A stretch of 28,106 nt of DNA from an uncultured Polaromonas sp. (GTDB lineage: Bacteria > Pseudomonadota > Gammaproteobacteria > Burkholderiales > Burkholderiaceae), in NCBI GenBank assembly GCA_946479075.1, contig CAMLDT010000017.1, forward strand, positions 1 through 28,106. The letters run 5' to 3'. The notes beneath the pieces were generated by a model. It saw only the letters and a list, made by a program, of their open reading frames with translations. It ran no database searches and was not told the DNA's origin. Positions 8,359 through 15,472 of this stretch are shown one piece after another. The translations under genes were made by a program, and so were the position numbers. Numbering within the stretch: position 1 is the first letter of the stretch; every line of letters begins with the position of its first letter.

Positions 8359-8687
8359 AGGAAACGCACGCAATCTTGTGGCGTCAGTGCCGCAAAAACA
8401 CAAAGGCGAAAAGCGGATGACGCAGAGGTGGGCAGGAATGCTTCCTGCATGGCACTGGCTTCAGATGATGTTGACTATTGACTGTCGCGACCGGATATAC
8501 CATCGGTTGCAGCCATGCACCGGTGTCAGTGTTTGCCTACAGTCAGCAATGTAGGCCGCTTCCTACAAACAGCGCGCGCTCATCCTGTCAGAATCGATTG
8601 GCAACCATAGATACATTAGTTAACACCCCCTCCATTCAACCCTCCGCCATCCGCCATCCGAACCGAATCAGCCCGAATTGAAGATCA
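8359..8687. promoter_or_regulatory. Divergent regulatory region between AsmA-like gene and receiver gene
   Basis: This 329-base gap has no recognisable gene. It holds TTGACT at 8471-8476 with an imperfect -10 (GATATA at 8494-8499, 17-base spacing), which is a weak plus-strand promoter candidate. It also holds the inverted repeat TGTAGG-ccgctt-CCTACA at 8550-8567. The local base composition falls, as expected for a promoter region. Confidence 0.4.
8550..8567. promoter_or_regulatory. Inverted repeat TGTAGG-N6-CCTACA, possible operator
   Basis: This is a perfect 6-bp inverted repeat with a 6-base spacer, about 120 bases before the stand-alone receiver gene. A related half-site TGTAGGACGCCTCC occurs near 14483, between the CsbD and nuclease genes. 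No protein can be assigned to it. Confidence 0.35.
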
Positions 8688-9053
8688 GTGGGACTCAAAA
8701 CTTTCATCGTCGAAGACAACGCCACGATTCGCGACAACCTGATAGCCACGCTTGAAGAACTTGTCGGTATTGATGCCTCGGGCACGGCGGAAACCGAAAA
8801 CGAAGCCCGGGCATGGCTTGGAAACCCGGCCCACGCGTGGGACCTGGCCATTGTTGATCTCTTCTTGAAGCAGGGCAGCGGGCTGGGTGTGCTGGAAGCC
8901 TGCAAAAACCGCAAGCCCAGCCAAAAAGTGGTTGTGCTGAGCAACTACGCCACGGCGGACATACGCAAACGCTGCGCCCAGTTGGGCGTGGATGCGGTTT
9001 TTGACAAATCCAATGAAATTGATGCGCTGGTTGACTATTGCCTGGCGCAATAA
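8688..9053 (+). CDS. Stand-alone response-regulator receiver domain protein
   Basis: The 121-residue product is a single CheY-like receiver with no output domain. The phosphorylation site is D57 (AIVDLF), the acidic pocket is E9/D10, and the switch residues are S85 (VVLSNY) and K107 (FDKS). The frame gives a GTG start at 8688 with a weak GAAG four bases upstream. Such proteins act by protein-protein contact or as phosphate relays. It ends 38 bases from the convergent LuxR-type regulator, and a histidine kinase lies beyond that. It probably belongs to the same signalling block, but the partner kinase is not proven by the sequence. Confidence 0.88.
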   Translation: MGLKTFIVEDNATIRDNLIATLEELVGIDASGTAETENEARAWLGNPAHAWDLAIVDLFLKQGSGLGVLEACKNRKPSQKVVVLSNYATADIRKRCAQLGVDAVFDKSNEIDALVDYCLAQ

Positions 9054-9091
9054 GCCGCCCAGCGCCCTTGCCGGCGCGCAGCCGGACAGGC

Positions 9092-9724
9092 TCAGTCGAT
9101 GAGCTTGTTCTTGAGCGCGTAGTAGGTCAGGTCGCTGTTGGACGCCAGGCTCATCTTTTCCATCACACGCGTGCGGTAGGTGCTGACGGTCTTGACGCTG
9201 AGCGACAAGGCTTTGGCGATGTCACCTGCGGTTTCTCCCTTGGCCAGCTTCAGGAACACCTGAAACTCGCGTTCGGACAACTGTTCATGGGGCGTCGCAT
9301 CGTTCTTGCGGTTGAGCTGTTGTGCCAGCAACTCGGCCACGGCCGGCGTGATGTAGCGCTTGCCCAGCGAGATCACGCGGATCGCGTTGACAATCTCCAT
9401 CGGGTCACATTCCTTGTTCAGGTAGCCGCTGGCTCCCTGTCGAATCAGGTTGACCGCGTAATGCTCTTCCGGATAACCGCTGAGAATCAGGATACCGACA
9501 TCGGGCGCCTTGGCACGGATCATCGCCAGTGCGTCGATACCGCTCTGCCCGGGCATGGAAAGGTCCATGACCAGAATGTCGAGCTCGACATTGCGCACCA
9601 GGTCAATGGCTTCCCGGCCGCTGGCAGCCTCTCCCACCACGCGCAGGTCGACCTGGTCTGAAAAGAACTGTTTGAGCCCCGAACGCACAATCGCATGGTC
9701 ATCAACAATTCCAATTTTGATCAT
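9092..9724 (-). CDS. NarL/FixJ-type response regulator with LuxR DNA-binding domain
   Basis: The 210-residue product has a receiver domain (1-120; D8/D9, phosphoacceptor D54 in MDLSMPG, S82, K104). A GerE/LuxR helix-turn-helix follows (about 149-206, LSEREFQVFLKLAKGETAGD...KTVSTYRTRVMEKM). When phosphorylated, such proteins bind promoters. An AAGGA ribosome-binding site lies six bases before the ATG at 9724. The gene is divergent from the CHASE3 histidine kinase, with 135 bases between the starts, so the two most likely form a cognate pair. The targets are unknown; the envelope-stress genes after 11485 are candidates by position only. Confidence 0.94.
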   Translation of the reverse strand: MIKIGIVDDHAIVRSGLKQFFSDQVDLRVVGEAASGREAIDLVRNVELDILVMDLSMPGQSGIDALAMIRAKAPDVGILILSGYPEEHYAVNLIRQGASGYLNKECDPMEIVNAIRVISLGKRYITPAVAELLAQQLNRKNDATPHEQLSEREFQVFLKLAKGETAGDIAKALSLSVKTVSTYRTRVMEKMSLASNSDLTYYALKNKLID

Positions 9725-9814
9725 TTCATTTCCTTTTCAAGGTCTGCTTTCAACGCGGCACAATGCTTCGATACTTGGGCCGCGTAATTACCACGGGCTT
9801 TTTTGTCTCAAAAG

Positions 9815-9834
9815 CGATTATTCACGAATTATCG
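9815..9834. promoter_or_regulatory. AT-rich inverted repeat upstream of histidine kinase
   Basis: CGATTATT (9815-9822) and AATTATCG (9827-9834) form an inverted repeat with one mismatch and a 4-base centre. It lies 25 bases before the kinase start, in the divergent promoter region. It could be a regulator binding site or a promoter element. Confidence 0.35.
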
Positions 9835-9859
9835 ATTGAAATACGGACCGGAGATCAGG

Positions 9860-11209
9860 ATGCGATGGTTTGCAATACCCAAAATGGCGATCAGCCTGCC
9901 TCTGGCAGTGCTTGCGGCCGCCATTTTGATATTCATCAACGAAGCCGGTTTTCGCCTGTCCAGCCAGGCGACCACCAGCATTGAAGAGGTACAGGACACG
10001 CGTGGCGTGGTCAACAAGCTGCTGCGCAACATGCTCGACGCCGAGACCGGCCAGCGCGGTTATCTGCTCACCGGCGACCCCAAATACCTGGAGCCCTATG
10101 ACGCGGCGACGGCCGACATCGCCCAGACCCTGGACACCCTGCGCCGACTTTACACGCCCTATCCGGACGAACTCGGCGAACTGGCCGTTCTGTCGCGCAG
10201 CGTTTCGCGCAAGCTGGCGGAAATGGACCTCAGTGTGCGCATGCGAAAACAGGGCAACGAGGAAGCGTGGAAGTTCGTACTGACGACCGACGTCGGCATG
10301 GAACAGATGCGTGCCATCCGCAACCAGATCGACAAGCTGATTGCGTCGAGTGATAAAAAAATGATTGCGGCCCAGGCACAGATCACCCGATCACTGCAGC
10401 TGTCGCGCCTGGGGATCGCGCTGATGGCGCTGGCCGGCCTGCTGGCGTTTTACATGTATTTGCGGCAAACCCGCGCCCTGCTCGAATCCGGCCAGCGCGA
10501 GCAGGAATCGCTGCAGCGCGAACGCGACCACCTCGACAAGGAAGTGCGCGACCGCACGGCCACCCTCGCGGAACTGGCCACCCACCTGCAGCAGGTGCGC
10601 GAGGATGAACGCGGCCATCTGGCCCGGGAACTGCACGATGAGCTGGGCGCCTTGCTGACCGCCGCCAAACTCGATGTGGCCCGCATCAAGTCGCGGCTGG
10701 GCATCATTTCGCCAGAAGCCACAGAGCGCATCCAGCATCTGGTCGAAACGCTCAACAGCGGCATCGCCCTGAAGCGTCGCATCGTCGAGGACCTGCGGCC
10801 CTCTTCGCTGTCACACCTGGGCCTGGTCGCGTCACTGGAAATTCTTGCCCGGGAGTTTGAGGACCGGTCCGGGCTGGGCATCACCACCGATCTTGAAATG
10901 GTGGAACTCGGGGGCGCTGCGCAACTGACGGTGTATCGGCTGGTGCAGGAGTCGCTGACCAACATGGCGAAATACGCAGAGGCCGGGCAGGCTGAAATCA
11001 GCCTGCACAACTTCGACAGCTACATCGCCGTGGAGGTCAAGGACAACGGCAAGGGTTTTGACGCCCACAACATCGGCGCTACCAGCCACGGGCTGGCCGG
11101 CATGCGCCATCGTGTCGAGGCTGCAGGCGGCAAGTTGACCGTGAGTTCAACGCCCGGGGAAGGCACGCGTGTGTTTGCGGTGCTTCCCAAATCATCACTG
11201 GCAGCCTGA
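9860..11209 (+). CDS. CHASE3-domain sensor histidine kinase (HisKA_3 type)
   Basis: The 449-residue product has a membrane segment (about 9-27) and an extracytoplasmic CHASE3 sensor (about 34-180, with the hallmark MLDAETGQRGYLLTGDPKYL). A second membrane segment (about 184-200) and a coiled coil (about 205-250) follow. Next comes a HisKA_3 dimerisation domain with phosphoacceptor H259 in RELHDELG, and a GHKL ATPase domain (N box with N368, DNGKGF at 395-400, HGLAGM). HisKA_3 kinases pair with LuxR-type regulators, matching the divergent neighbour. The ATG at 9860 is chosen because GGAG lies six bases upstream; earlier in-frame starts (for example TTG at 9803) lack such support. CHASE3 ligands are generally unknown. 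Confidence 0.93.
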   Translation: MRWFAIPKMAISLPLAVLAAAILIFINEAGFRLSSQATTSIEEVQDTRGVVNKLLRNMLDAETGQRGYLLTGDPKYLEPYDAATADIAQTLDTLRRLYTPYPDELGELAVLSRSVSRKLAEMDLSVRMRKQGNEEAWKFVLTTDVGMEQMRAIRNQIDKLIASSDKKMIAAQAQITRSLQLSRLGIALMALAGLLAFYMYLRQTRALLESGQREQESLQRERDHLDKEVRDRTATLAELATHLQQVREDERGHLARELHDELGALLTAAKLDVARIKSRLGIISPEATERIQHLVETLNSGIALKRRIVEDLRPSSLSHLGLVASLEILAREFEDRSGLGITTDLEMVELGGAAQLTVYRLVQESLTNMAKYAEAGQAEISLHNFDSYIAVEVKDNGKGFDAHNIGATSHGLAGMRHRVEAAGGKLTVSSTPGEGTRVFAVLPKSSLAA

Positions 11210-11484
11210 GCCCCCCGGCCTGCACGCAGGCCAGCCACCCCTTGAAGGGCGAGGCTGATCCAGGCCACGCGCCCACGGCTTTTACCGCATCGCCTCACGA
11301 AGGGTTTTCCGGTGCGGCAGCCAGATCGGCGCCGTCCTACACCCCCTGAACCCGCAGCCCGACAAAGCCACCCGCCCCGGACCGATGAGCCATTCTGGAT
11401 GTCGGACCTAAGCTTGTCGCAGGTGTTCGATTTCGAGCGCCGCAACTCATGGGCACCGCCCGACCAGCTTAGGAGGAGATCGAC

Positions 11485-11649
11485 ATGCTGCACTATTCCG
11501 TTGTCTTTCTGGTGATTGCCTTGATTGCCGCTGTGTTCGGCTTTGGCGGCATCGCCGCCGGCGCCGTGGAAATCGCCAAGATCCTGTTTTTCATTTTTGC
11601 GATCTTCGCCGTCGTCAGCTTTGTTGTCGGCCTCATGAAGAGAAACTGA
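11485..11649 (+). CDS. DUF1328 small membrane protein (YtjA family)
   Basis: This 54-residue protein is too short for usual gene-length filters but is convincing. Its AGGAGGAG ribosome-binding site at 11471-11478 is the strongest in the window. The product (start [20 protein letters not shown]) has two hydrophobic segments around a [13 protein letters not shown] turn, and ends VGLMKRN, matching DUF1328. The function is unknown; members are often found among stress-induced envelope genes, as here. The 275 bases before it hold only a short hairpin (GGCCTG-CACG-CAGGCC, 11217-11232) just after the kinase stop codon. Confidence 0.9.
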   Translation: MLHYSVVFLVIALIAAVFGFGGIAAGAVEIAKILFFIFAIFAVVSFVVGLMKRN

Positions 11650-11747
11650 AGACCGGCAACGCCGTCACCGCTTTACCGCCTTTCCCCTTCGATTCGTTCG
11701 CCTGCCCTGCAGACCGGCCGTCCCCGATTTAACCAAGGAACCCCGTC

Positions 11748-12149
11748 ATGAAAAATCAAAGCTCCAGCCTCCCCTCCGCCCAGGACGCCGCCGCCACCGC
11801 ACGCCAGCTCTCCGATCAAATGCTCAATGGCGCTGAAAGCGCCGTCGAGACCAGCCGCAGCCTGGCCAATGACACGCTGGACCGGGCCGAAAGCAAGGTT
11901 CGCCAGCTGCGCGGCAGCATTGATCCCATGGTCGACAAGCTGGCCACGCAAGCCCAGAAACTGGCCCGCCAAAGCCTGGACATGGCGGCCGAAGCCAGCG
12001 AACGCGCACAGCGCTCCATGCACCGTTATGCCGACGCCACCACGCGTTATGTCGCCAATGAGCCGGTGAAAGCCGTGCTGATTGCCGCCGCGGTGGGTGC
12101 CGCCGTGGCACTGCTGGTATCAACCGCCCGCAATCGCAATTCGCGCTGA
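11748..12149 (+). CDS. ElaB/YqjD/DUF883-like membrane-anchored protein
   Basis: The 133-residue product is Ala-rich, with a long amphipathic or coiled-coil body (about 10-95). It ends in a membrane segment (about 108-126, VLIAAAVGAAVALLVST) preceded by YVANEPVKA, the layout of the ElaB/YqjD family. Some members bind ribosomes at the inner membrane in stationary phase; whether this one does is unknown. An AAGGA ribosome-binding site precedes the ATG. It is followed by a YqjE-like gene, as in the E. coli yqjD-yqjE order. Confidence 0.82.
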   Translation: MKNQSSSLPSAQDAAATARQLSDQMLNGAESAVETSRSLANDTLDRAESKVRQLRGSIDPMVDKLATQAQKLARQSLDMAAEASERAQRSMHRYADATTRYVANEPVKAVLIAAAVGAAVALLVSTARNRNSR

Positions 12150-12244
12150 GACCTCCGGATTTCACACGGGCACCGATTGGGATGTGACACCGGCCACCCG
12201 GCCCCTCTGCCCCATCTGCCCTCAGACCGCCTCCACCGACCGCC

Positions 12245-12610
12245 ATGCTTCACCCTTTCATATCGACGCTGATCCGCCGCCCCAATCTGCTGATTGACCA
12301 TCTGGCGGGTTATGCCGAACTGATCCGGGAAGAAGCTTCGGAAGCGGGCAGCGATCTGGTGGAGCGTCTCGTGGCCTGGGTGCTGGTTCTGGTGGGTGCG
12401 ATCAGCTTCTTTATTCTGGCCGGTGTCGCGCTCATGCTGGGCGCCGTGACCAGCCAGTTCCACTGGGCGCTGGTGGCAGTGCCGGCGGTGGTACTGGTGC
12501 TCACGGTGCTGGCCGTCCTGAAAGCCCGCAAACCCATTGTTCGCAGCCATTTTGTGGAAGTGAAGGCGCAGGTGGACCGCGACGCAGAAGCATTGCGTTC
12601 CGCTGCCTGA
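12245..12610 (+). CDS. YqjE-like / phage-holin-superfamily membrane protein
   Basis: The 121-residue product has a soluble N-terminal helix (LIDHLAGYAELIREEASEAG), two membrane segments (about 42-67 and 73-92), and a charged tail. This is the pattern of the YqjE (holin superfamily III) group. Its function is not established. It follows the YqjD-like gene by 95 bases and precedes an unknown membrane protein by 39 bases; all three probably share a transcript. No clear ribosome-binding site is visible before the ATG at 12245. Confidence 0.78.
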   Translation: MLHPFISTLIRRPNLLIDHLAGYAELIREEASEAGSDLVERLVAWVLVLVGAISFFILAGVALMLGAVTSQFHWALVAVPAVVLVLTVLAVLKARKPIVRSHFVEVKAQVDRDAEALRSAA

Positions 12611-12649
12611 GCCCGCCATGCCAAACCTTACGAACCGCCGGATTGCCGC

Positions 12650-13087
12650 ATGACGCCCAACATCCTGTCTGCACAACAACGTCTGGCCGCCAGCCGCCAA
12701 GCCATCGTGCGTGACATGCGCCCCGAAGGCGACGCCGATCCCGACGCCGCCGACCTGGAGGCCGGCAGCGACCTGATCAGCGAAAGCGGCATCGATGCTT
12801 CTGCCGGTTCGTGGGACCTGGTGCGCCAGGTTGCCCGGTCCTGGTGGCATTCGCATCCGGCGCATCTCGCGCTGGATGTGGCCAAGCCGCTGATGCAGGG
12901 CTACGCGCAGGACCAGCCGGTCAAGCTCCTCGGCATCGCTGCGGCAACCGGCGCTGCGCTGGTGGTGCTGCGCCCCTGGCGGCTGATCTCGCTGACCGGG
13001 GTGGTGCTGGCTCTCGTGAAGTCAACGGAAGTATCCGGCGTGGTGCAGTCGCTGCTCCACGGCGAACGCACAGACCACCGCCGATGA
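12650..13087 (+). CDS. Hypothetical membrane protein in stress gene cluster
   Basis: I do not recognise a family. The 145-residue product has a charged, Asp-rich N-terminal third (RPEGDADPDAADLEAGSD) and an amphipathic middle. One or two hydrophobic stretches (about 93-124, KLLGIAAATGAALVVL then LISLTGVVLALV) are separated by RPWR. Position suggests it takes the place of yqjK after yqjD and yqjE, but there is no clear sequence match. Base composition and frame quality match the neighbours, so it is likely a real gene. Confidence 0.7.
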   Translation: MTPNILSAQQRLAASRQAIVRDMRPEGDADPDAADLEAGSDLISESGIDASAGSWDLVRQVARSWWHSHPAHLALDVAKPLMQGYAQDQPVKLLGIAAATGAALVVLRPWRLISLTGVVLALVKSTEVSGVVQSLLHGERTDHRR

Positions 13088-13184
13088 ATCCATTTCAAAC
13101 GCAAACCGACCGGCGTGGTGCCGTCAGTCGGCCAGCTTTCCAACTCTTTGCACCAAACAGATTTATAAACCTCAAGGAAACACC

Positions 13185-13499
13185 ATGAAATACGCTCGCG
13201 CAATTGCTTTCGCCGCCCTCGCCGGCATCACCATCATCAGCACCGGTTGCGCCGTGGGGCGTGGTCAACAAACGGCCGGCGCTTATGTCGATGACGCTGC
13301 CATCACCACCGCTGTCAAGGCCAAGTTTGCCGCCGACAAGACCGTGTCTGCCACGTCGCTCAATGTTGAAACGCTGAACGGCACGGTGCAGCTCTCCGGC
13401 TTCGCCAAATCCGCCACTGAAAAGTCGCAGGCTGAAACCCTTGCCCGCGAAACCAAAAACGTGCGTGCTGTCCGCAACGACATCGTCGTTCGTCCTTGA
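13185..13499 (+). CDS. BON-domain lipoprotein
   Basis: The 104-residue product has a lipoprotein signal peptide with lipobox ISTGC (acylated C22). A single BON domain follows (about 38-104; DDAAITTAVKAKFAAD, LNGTVQLSGFAKS, VRAVRNDIVVRP). BON domains bind phospholipid or help keep the outer membrane intact, as in OsmY and DolP. An AAGGAAA ribosome-binding site precedes the ATG. It is the last gene of the plus-strand run from 11485 and is followed by an intrinsic terminator. It is convergent with a second BON lipoprotein. Confidence 0.92.
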   Translation: MKYARAIAFAALAGITIISTGCAVGRGQQTAGAYVDDAAITTAVKAKFAADKTVSATSLNVETLNGTVQLSGFAKSATEKSQAETLARETKNVRAVRNDIVVRP

Positions 13500-13550
13500 A
13501 CTCGAACTGAGTTCCACCGCAACGGATCCGGCCACGTGCCGGATCGAAAC

Positions 13551-13581
13551 AAGGCCTGATGCGCAAGCTCAGGCCTTTTTT
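13551..13581 (+). terminator. Intrinsic terminator after the BON lipoprotein gene
   Basis: AAGGCCTGA (13551-13559) and TCAGGCCTT (13569-13577) form a perfect 9-bp stem with a 9-base loop, followed by Ts. A second inverted repeat without a T run (GATCCGGC/GCCGGATC, 13525-13545) lies just before it. Confidence 0.92.
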
Positions 13582-13631
13582 ATGTGCATCGACCAAGCGC
13601 AATGACAGATGCCAACGCGAAAAAAGCAGGC

Positions 13632-13662
13632 AAAAAAAAGCCGCGAACATTGGCGCGGCTTT
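13632..13662 (-). terminator. Intrinsic terminator after the second BON gene
   Basis: On the minus strand AAAGCCGCG and CGCGGCTTT form a perfect 9-bp stem (13637-13662) with an 8-base loop. It continues into a run of Ts (13632-13639). It lies 17 bases after the stop codon of the minus-strand BON gene, back to back with the plus-strand terminator. Confidence 0.92.
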
Positions 13663-13678
13663 CGGTGGCGGGAGCCTG

Positions 13679-14143
13679 TCAGCTTGCCGAGACCACCAGC
13701 TGATTGTTCACTGAAGCGACACCCTTGACCTGCTTGGCCAGCTCGGCGGCCTTGTCCTTGGCTGCAGCGCTTGGCGCAGGGCCGTTGAGGGTGACCACGC
13801 CGTCCTTGGTGTCCACATTGATCTTGATGGCACTGAGGTCCGGATCCTTCGCCAGGCTGGCGTTGACGGACGTGGTGATGACAGCATCGTCAATCTTTTC
13901 ACCCATGGTGGTCGAGGACTGGCTGGCCGACGCCTGTGCGTCCTTGGTCGCGTCCTTCATGGCATTGCCGGCATCCTTGGCGGCCTGCTCAGTCTTGGCG
14001 ATGCCGGAATCAATCGATTGACCGACTGTTTTTCCGTCGTCATTTTTGCCGCAGGCGGCCAGCGCCAGCAGCACAGCCACCGAGCAAACAGCGGCGGCCA
14101 CGGGTCGGCGCACGGCGCCGCTTTGGGGGGAATGGATAGTCAT
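13679..14143 (-). CDS. BON-domain lipoprotein with helical linker
   Basis: The 154-residue product has a signal peptide with lipobox LALAAC (acylated C31). An Ala/Lys/Asp-rich helical linker (about 35-85, GIAKTEQAAKDAGNAMKDAT) leads to a C-terminal BON domain (about 88-154; DDAVITTSVNASLAKDPDLS, GVVTLNGPAPS, VASVNNQLVVSAS). It is related to OsmY-like periplasmic stress proteins. The ATG at 14143 is chosen for its AAGGAG ribosome-binding site and for placing the signal peptide at the N-terminus; the frame is open for 76 codons more, but those run through csbD. It follows the CsbD gene by 46 bases and probably shares its transcript. Confidence 0.92.
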   Translation of the reverse strand: MTIHSPQSGAVRRPVAAAVCSVAVLLALAACGKNDDGKTVGQSIDSGIAKTEQAAKDAGNAMKDATKDAQASASQSSTTMGEKIDDAVITTSVNASLAKDPDLSAIKINVDTKDGVVTLNGPAPSAAAKDKAAELAKQVKGVASVNNQLVVSAS

Positions 14144-14189
14144 GGTGAGCTCCTTCAGGGGTACTGAGTGGGTGCTGATCCGCGGGGGA

Positions 14190-14387
14190 TCAAAGTTTGT
14201 CGATGGCTTTGCGGGCTGCGTCCTTGGCGCCTTCCTTGGCATCGCCGTAGCCAGCCTGGGCCTTGCCCTTGACCTGGTCGCCCAGACCTTCGGCTTCCAG
14301 GCTTTCATTGCCAACCACGCGGCCAGCCACTTCCTTGACCTTGCCTTTGGCCTCATCAACGCGACCTTCAACCTGATGCTTGTTCAT
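14190..14387 (-). CDS. CsbD family stress protein
   Basis: The 65-residue hydrophilic product opens MNKHQVEGRVDEAKGKVKEV and has VGNESLEAEGLGDQVKGKAQ, the CsbD signature. CsbD proteins are induced by general stress in many bacteria; their molecular function is unknown. An AAAGGA ribosome-binding site sits before the ATG at 14387; earlier in-frame starts are unsupported. It is upstream of the second BON gene on the same strand. Confidence 0.93.
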   Translation of the reverse strand: MNKHQVEGRVDEAKGKVKEVAGRVVGNESLEAEGLGDQVKGKAQAGYGDAKEGAKDAARKAIDKL

Positions 14388-14511
14388 AGTGATTCCTTTG
14401 GAGTAAACCCGCCGGTGTGGCAGGCGTGAATTCACTGTAGTTTTGATGCCGGCCACGCCTCGTCAGTGCCTGCGGAATTCCATGTAGGACGCCTCCCCTC
14501 GGCGCCCACGG

Positions 14512-15009
14512 CTAGCGCGCCGGGTGGCAGGCGCCGTGACGCTGGCGGAACGCACGGGGCTCGATGGCCGCCGGATCGGCGAACAGGCCTCGCGCGGCAG
14601 CCTTTGCCAGCACCTGCTGCGCCGCATAGGGGCCGCCATCCCGGCCATGGCGATAGGACCAGGCATGACCGCGGCCGACCATCCAGGCGCCGATATCGTC
14701 GCCCTCGAATTGAAGCGCGGCCAGCACGCGGCCGTAATCGTCCCGGCCCTGCGGCCGCACCTCAATGCGTCGCCCCAGCACGCGCGCAGAAAGGGCGTTG
14801 CGGGAAGCGCGGCCGCCGGCCTGGCAAATCTCCGGCGCGTCCATGCCGCTGATGCGCACTTTCACCGGCGCGCCACCCGCTGCAGGCCGCACCCAGACCG
14901 TGTCGCCATCGCTGACCCGCGTCACCGTGCCATGCCAGCCCTGTGCCGCGCCGGTTGGCAGGGCGCATGCCATGCCCACGGCGCCGATCAGCACGCGCCA
15001 CCGGATCAT
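14512..15009 (-). CDS. Secreted thermonuclease-like (SNase) protein
   Basis: The 165-residue product has a signal peptide (about 1-22, MIRWRVLIGAVGMACALPTG). A staphylococcal-nuclease fold follows: VTRVSDGDTVWV, RISGMDAPE and DDYGRVLA. The catalytic set appears present: D34/D36, R52, D57, E60 and R94, by analogy with SNase D21, R35, D40, E43 and R87. It probably cuts nucleic acids in the periplasm or outside. The ATG at 15009 overlaps the stop codon of the upstream DUF2784 gene as ATGA, so translation is likely coupled. The C-terminus is Arg- and His-rich. Confidence 0.9.
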   Translation of the reverse strand: MIRWRVLIGAVGMACALPTGAAQGWHGTVTRVSDGDTVWVRPAAGGAPVKVRISGMDAPEICQAGGRASRNALSARVLGRRIEVRPQGRDDYGRVLAALQFEGDDIGAWMVGRGHAWSYRHGRDGGPYAAQQVLAKAAARGLFADPAAIEPRAFRQRHGACHPAR

Positions 15010-15380
15010 GGGCGCTGCCACCGTTTGCGGCGGCGCCAGAGCAGCGCGTACACGGAGGCGTTGAGGGCCAGCAGCAGAGCGCCCAGCCACCATTGCCATT
15101 CGCGCGTCAGTTCACCGGGGTAGATCAGGGGCAGCAGGTAGCGCTCGATGAAACTTCCGGCATACCCCTGTACACCCGCGGCATGCCGCAGCGCGTTTTC
15201 CAGCGGTGTCAGCGGGCACATCCAGCCGGTGAATTCCACGGTGGCACCCCAGGCCAGGGCCGGCAGGTGCAGCAGCGGCACCCAGCGCCAGCAGAGGGCC
15301 AGCAAGCCGCCGCCCACCGCGAAGGCGATGAACAGCAGATGCAGCGCCAGCACCAGGTCGGCCAGAAACGAGGTCATCAT
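15006..15380 (-). CDS. DUF2784 membrane protein
   Basis: The 124-residue product has three or four membrane segments (about 5-30, 37-50, 83-90 and 97-115). It has the conserved blocks LHLLFIAFAVGGG, EFTGWMCPLTPLEN and YAGSFIERYLLPLIYP, typical of DUF2784. Its function is unknown. Two adjacent ATG codons (15380 and 15377) could start it; neither has a clear ribosome-binding site. The 3' end overlaps the nuclease start by four bases. A short-repeat copy (15391-15428) lies just upstream of the start. Confidence 0.88.
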   Translation of the reverse strand: MMTSFLADLVLALHLLFIAFAVGGGLLALCWRWVPLLHLPALAWGATVEFTGWMCPLTPLENALRHAAGVQGYAGSFIERYLLPLIYPGELTREWQWWLGALLLALNASVYALLWRRRKRWQRP

Positions 15381-15390
15381 TTGCTACGTA

Positions 15391-15428
15391 TTTGATAGCT
15401 GTCAGCGCTTGTCAGACAAGGGCGGAAG
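15391..15428 (+). repeat. Short intergenic repeat, copy C
   Basis: TTTGATAGCTG followed by CGCTTGTCAGACAAGGGC aligns with copies A, D and E, with changes in the middle. It lies between the DUF2784 start and the DUF429 stop codon, 10 bases upstream of the DUF2784 ATG, and so probably falls in its leader. Confidence 0.6.
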
Positions 15429-15472
15429 GCCGATTTGATCATGTATGGGAGGGTGCGGCGCTGGAGCCGGGC

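Noticed and set aside
8216..8554. A 112-codon plus-strand frame upstream of the receiver gene
   Set aside because: It overlaps the start of the AsmA-like gene antisense and has no ribosome-binding site or domain.
11217..11232. Hairpin GGCCTG-CACG-CAGGCC as a terminator after the histidine kinase
   Set aside because: The stem is only 6 bp and no T run follows, so it was not listed as a terminator.
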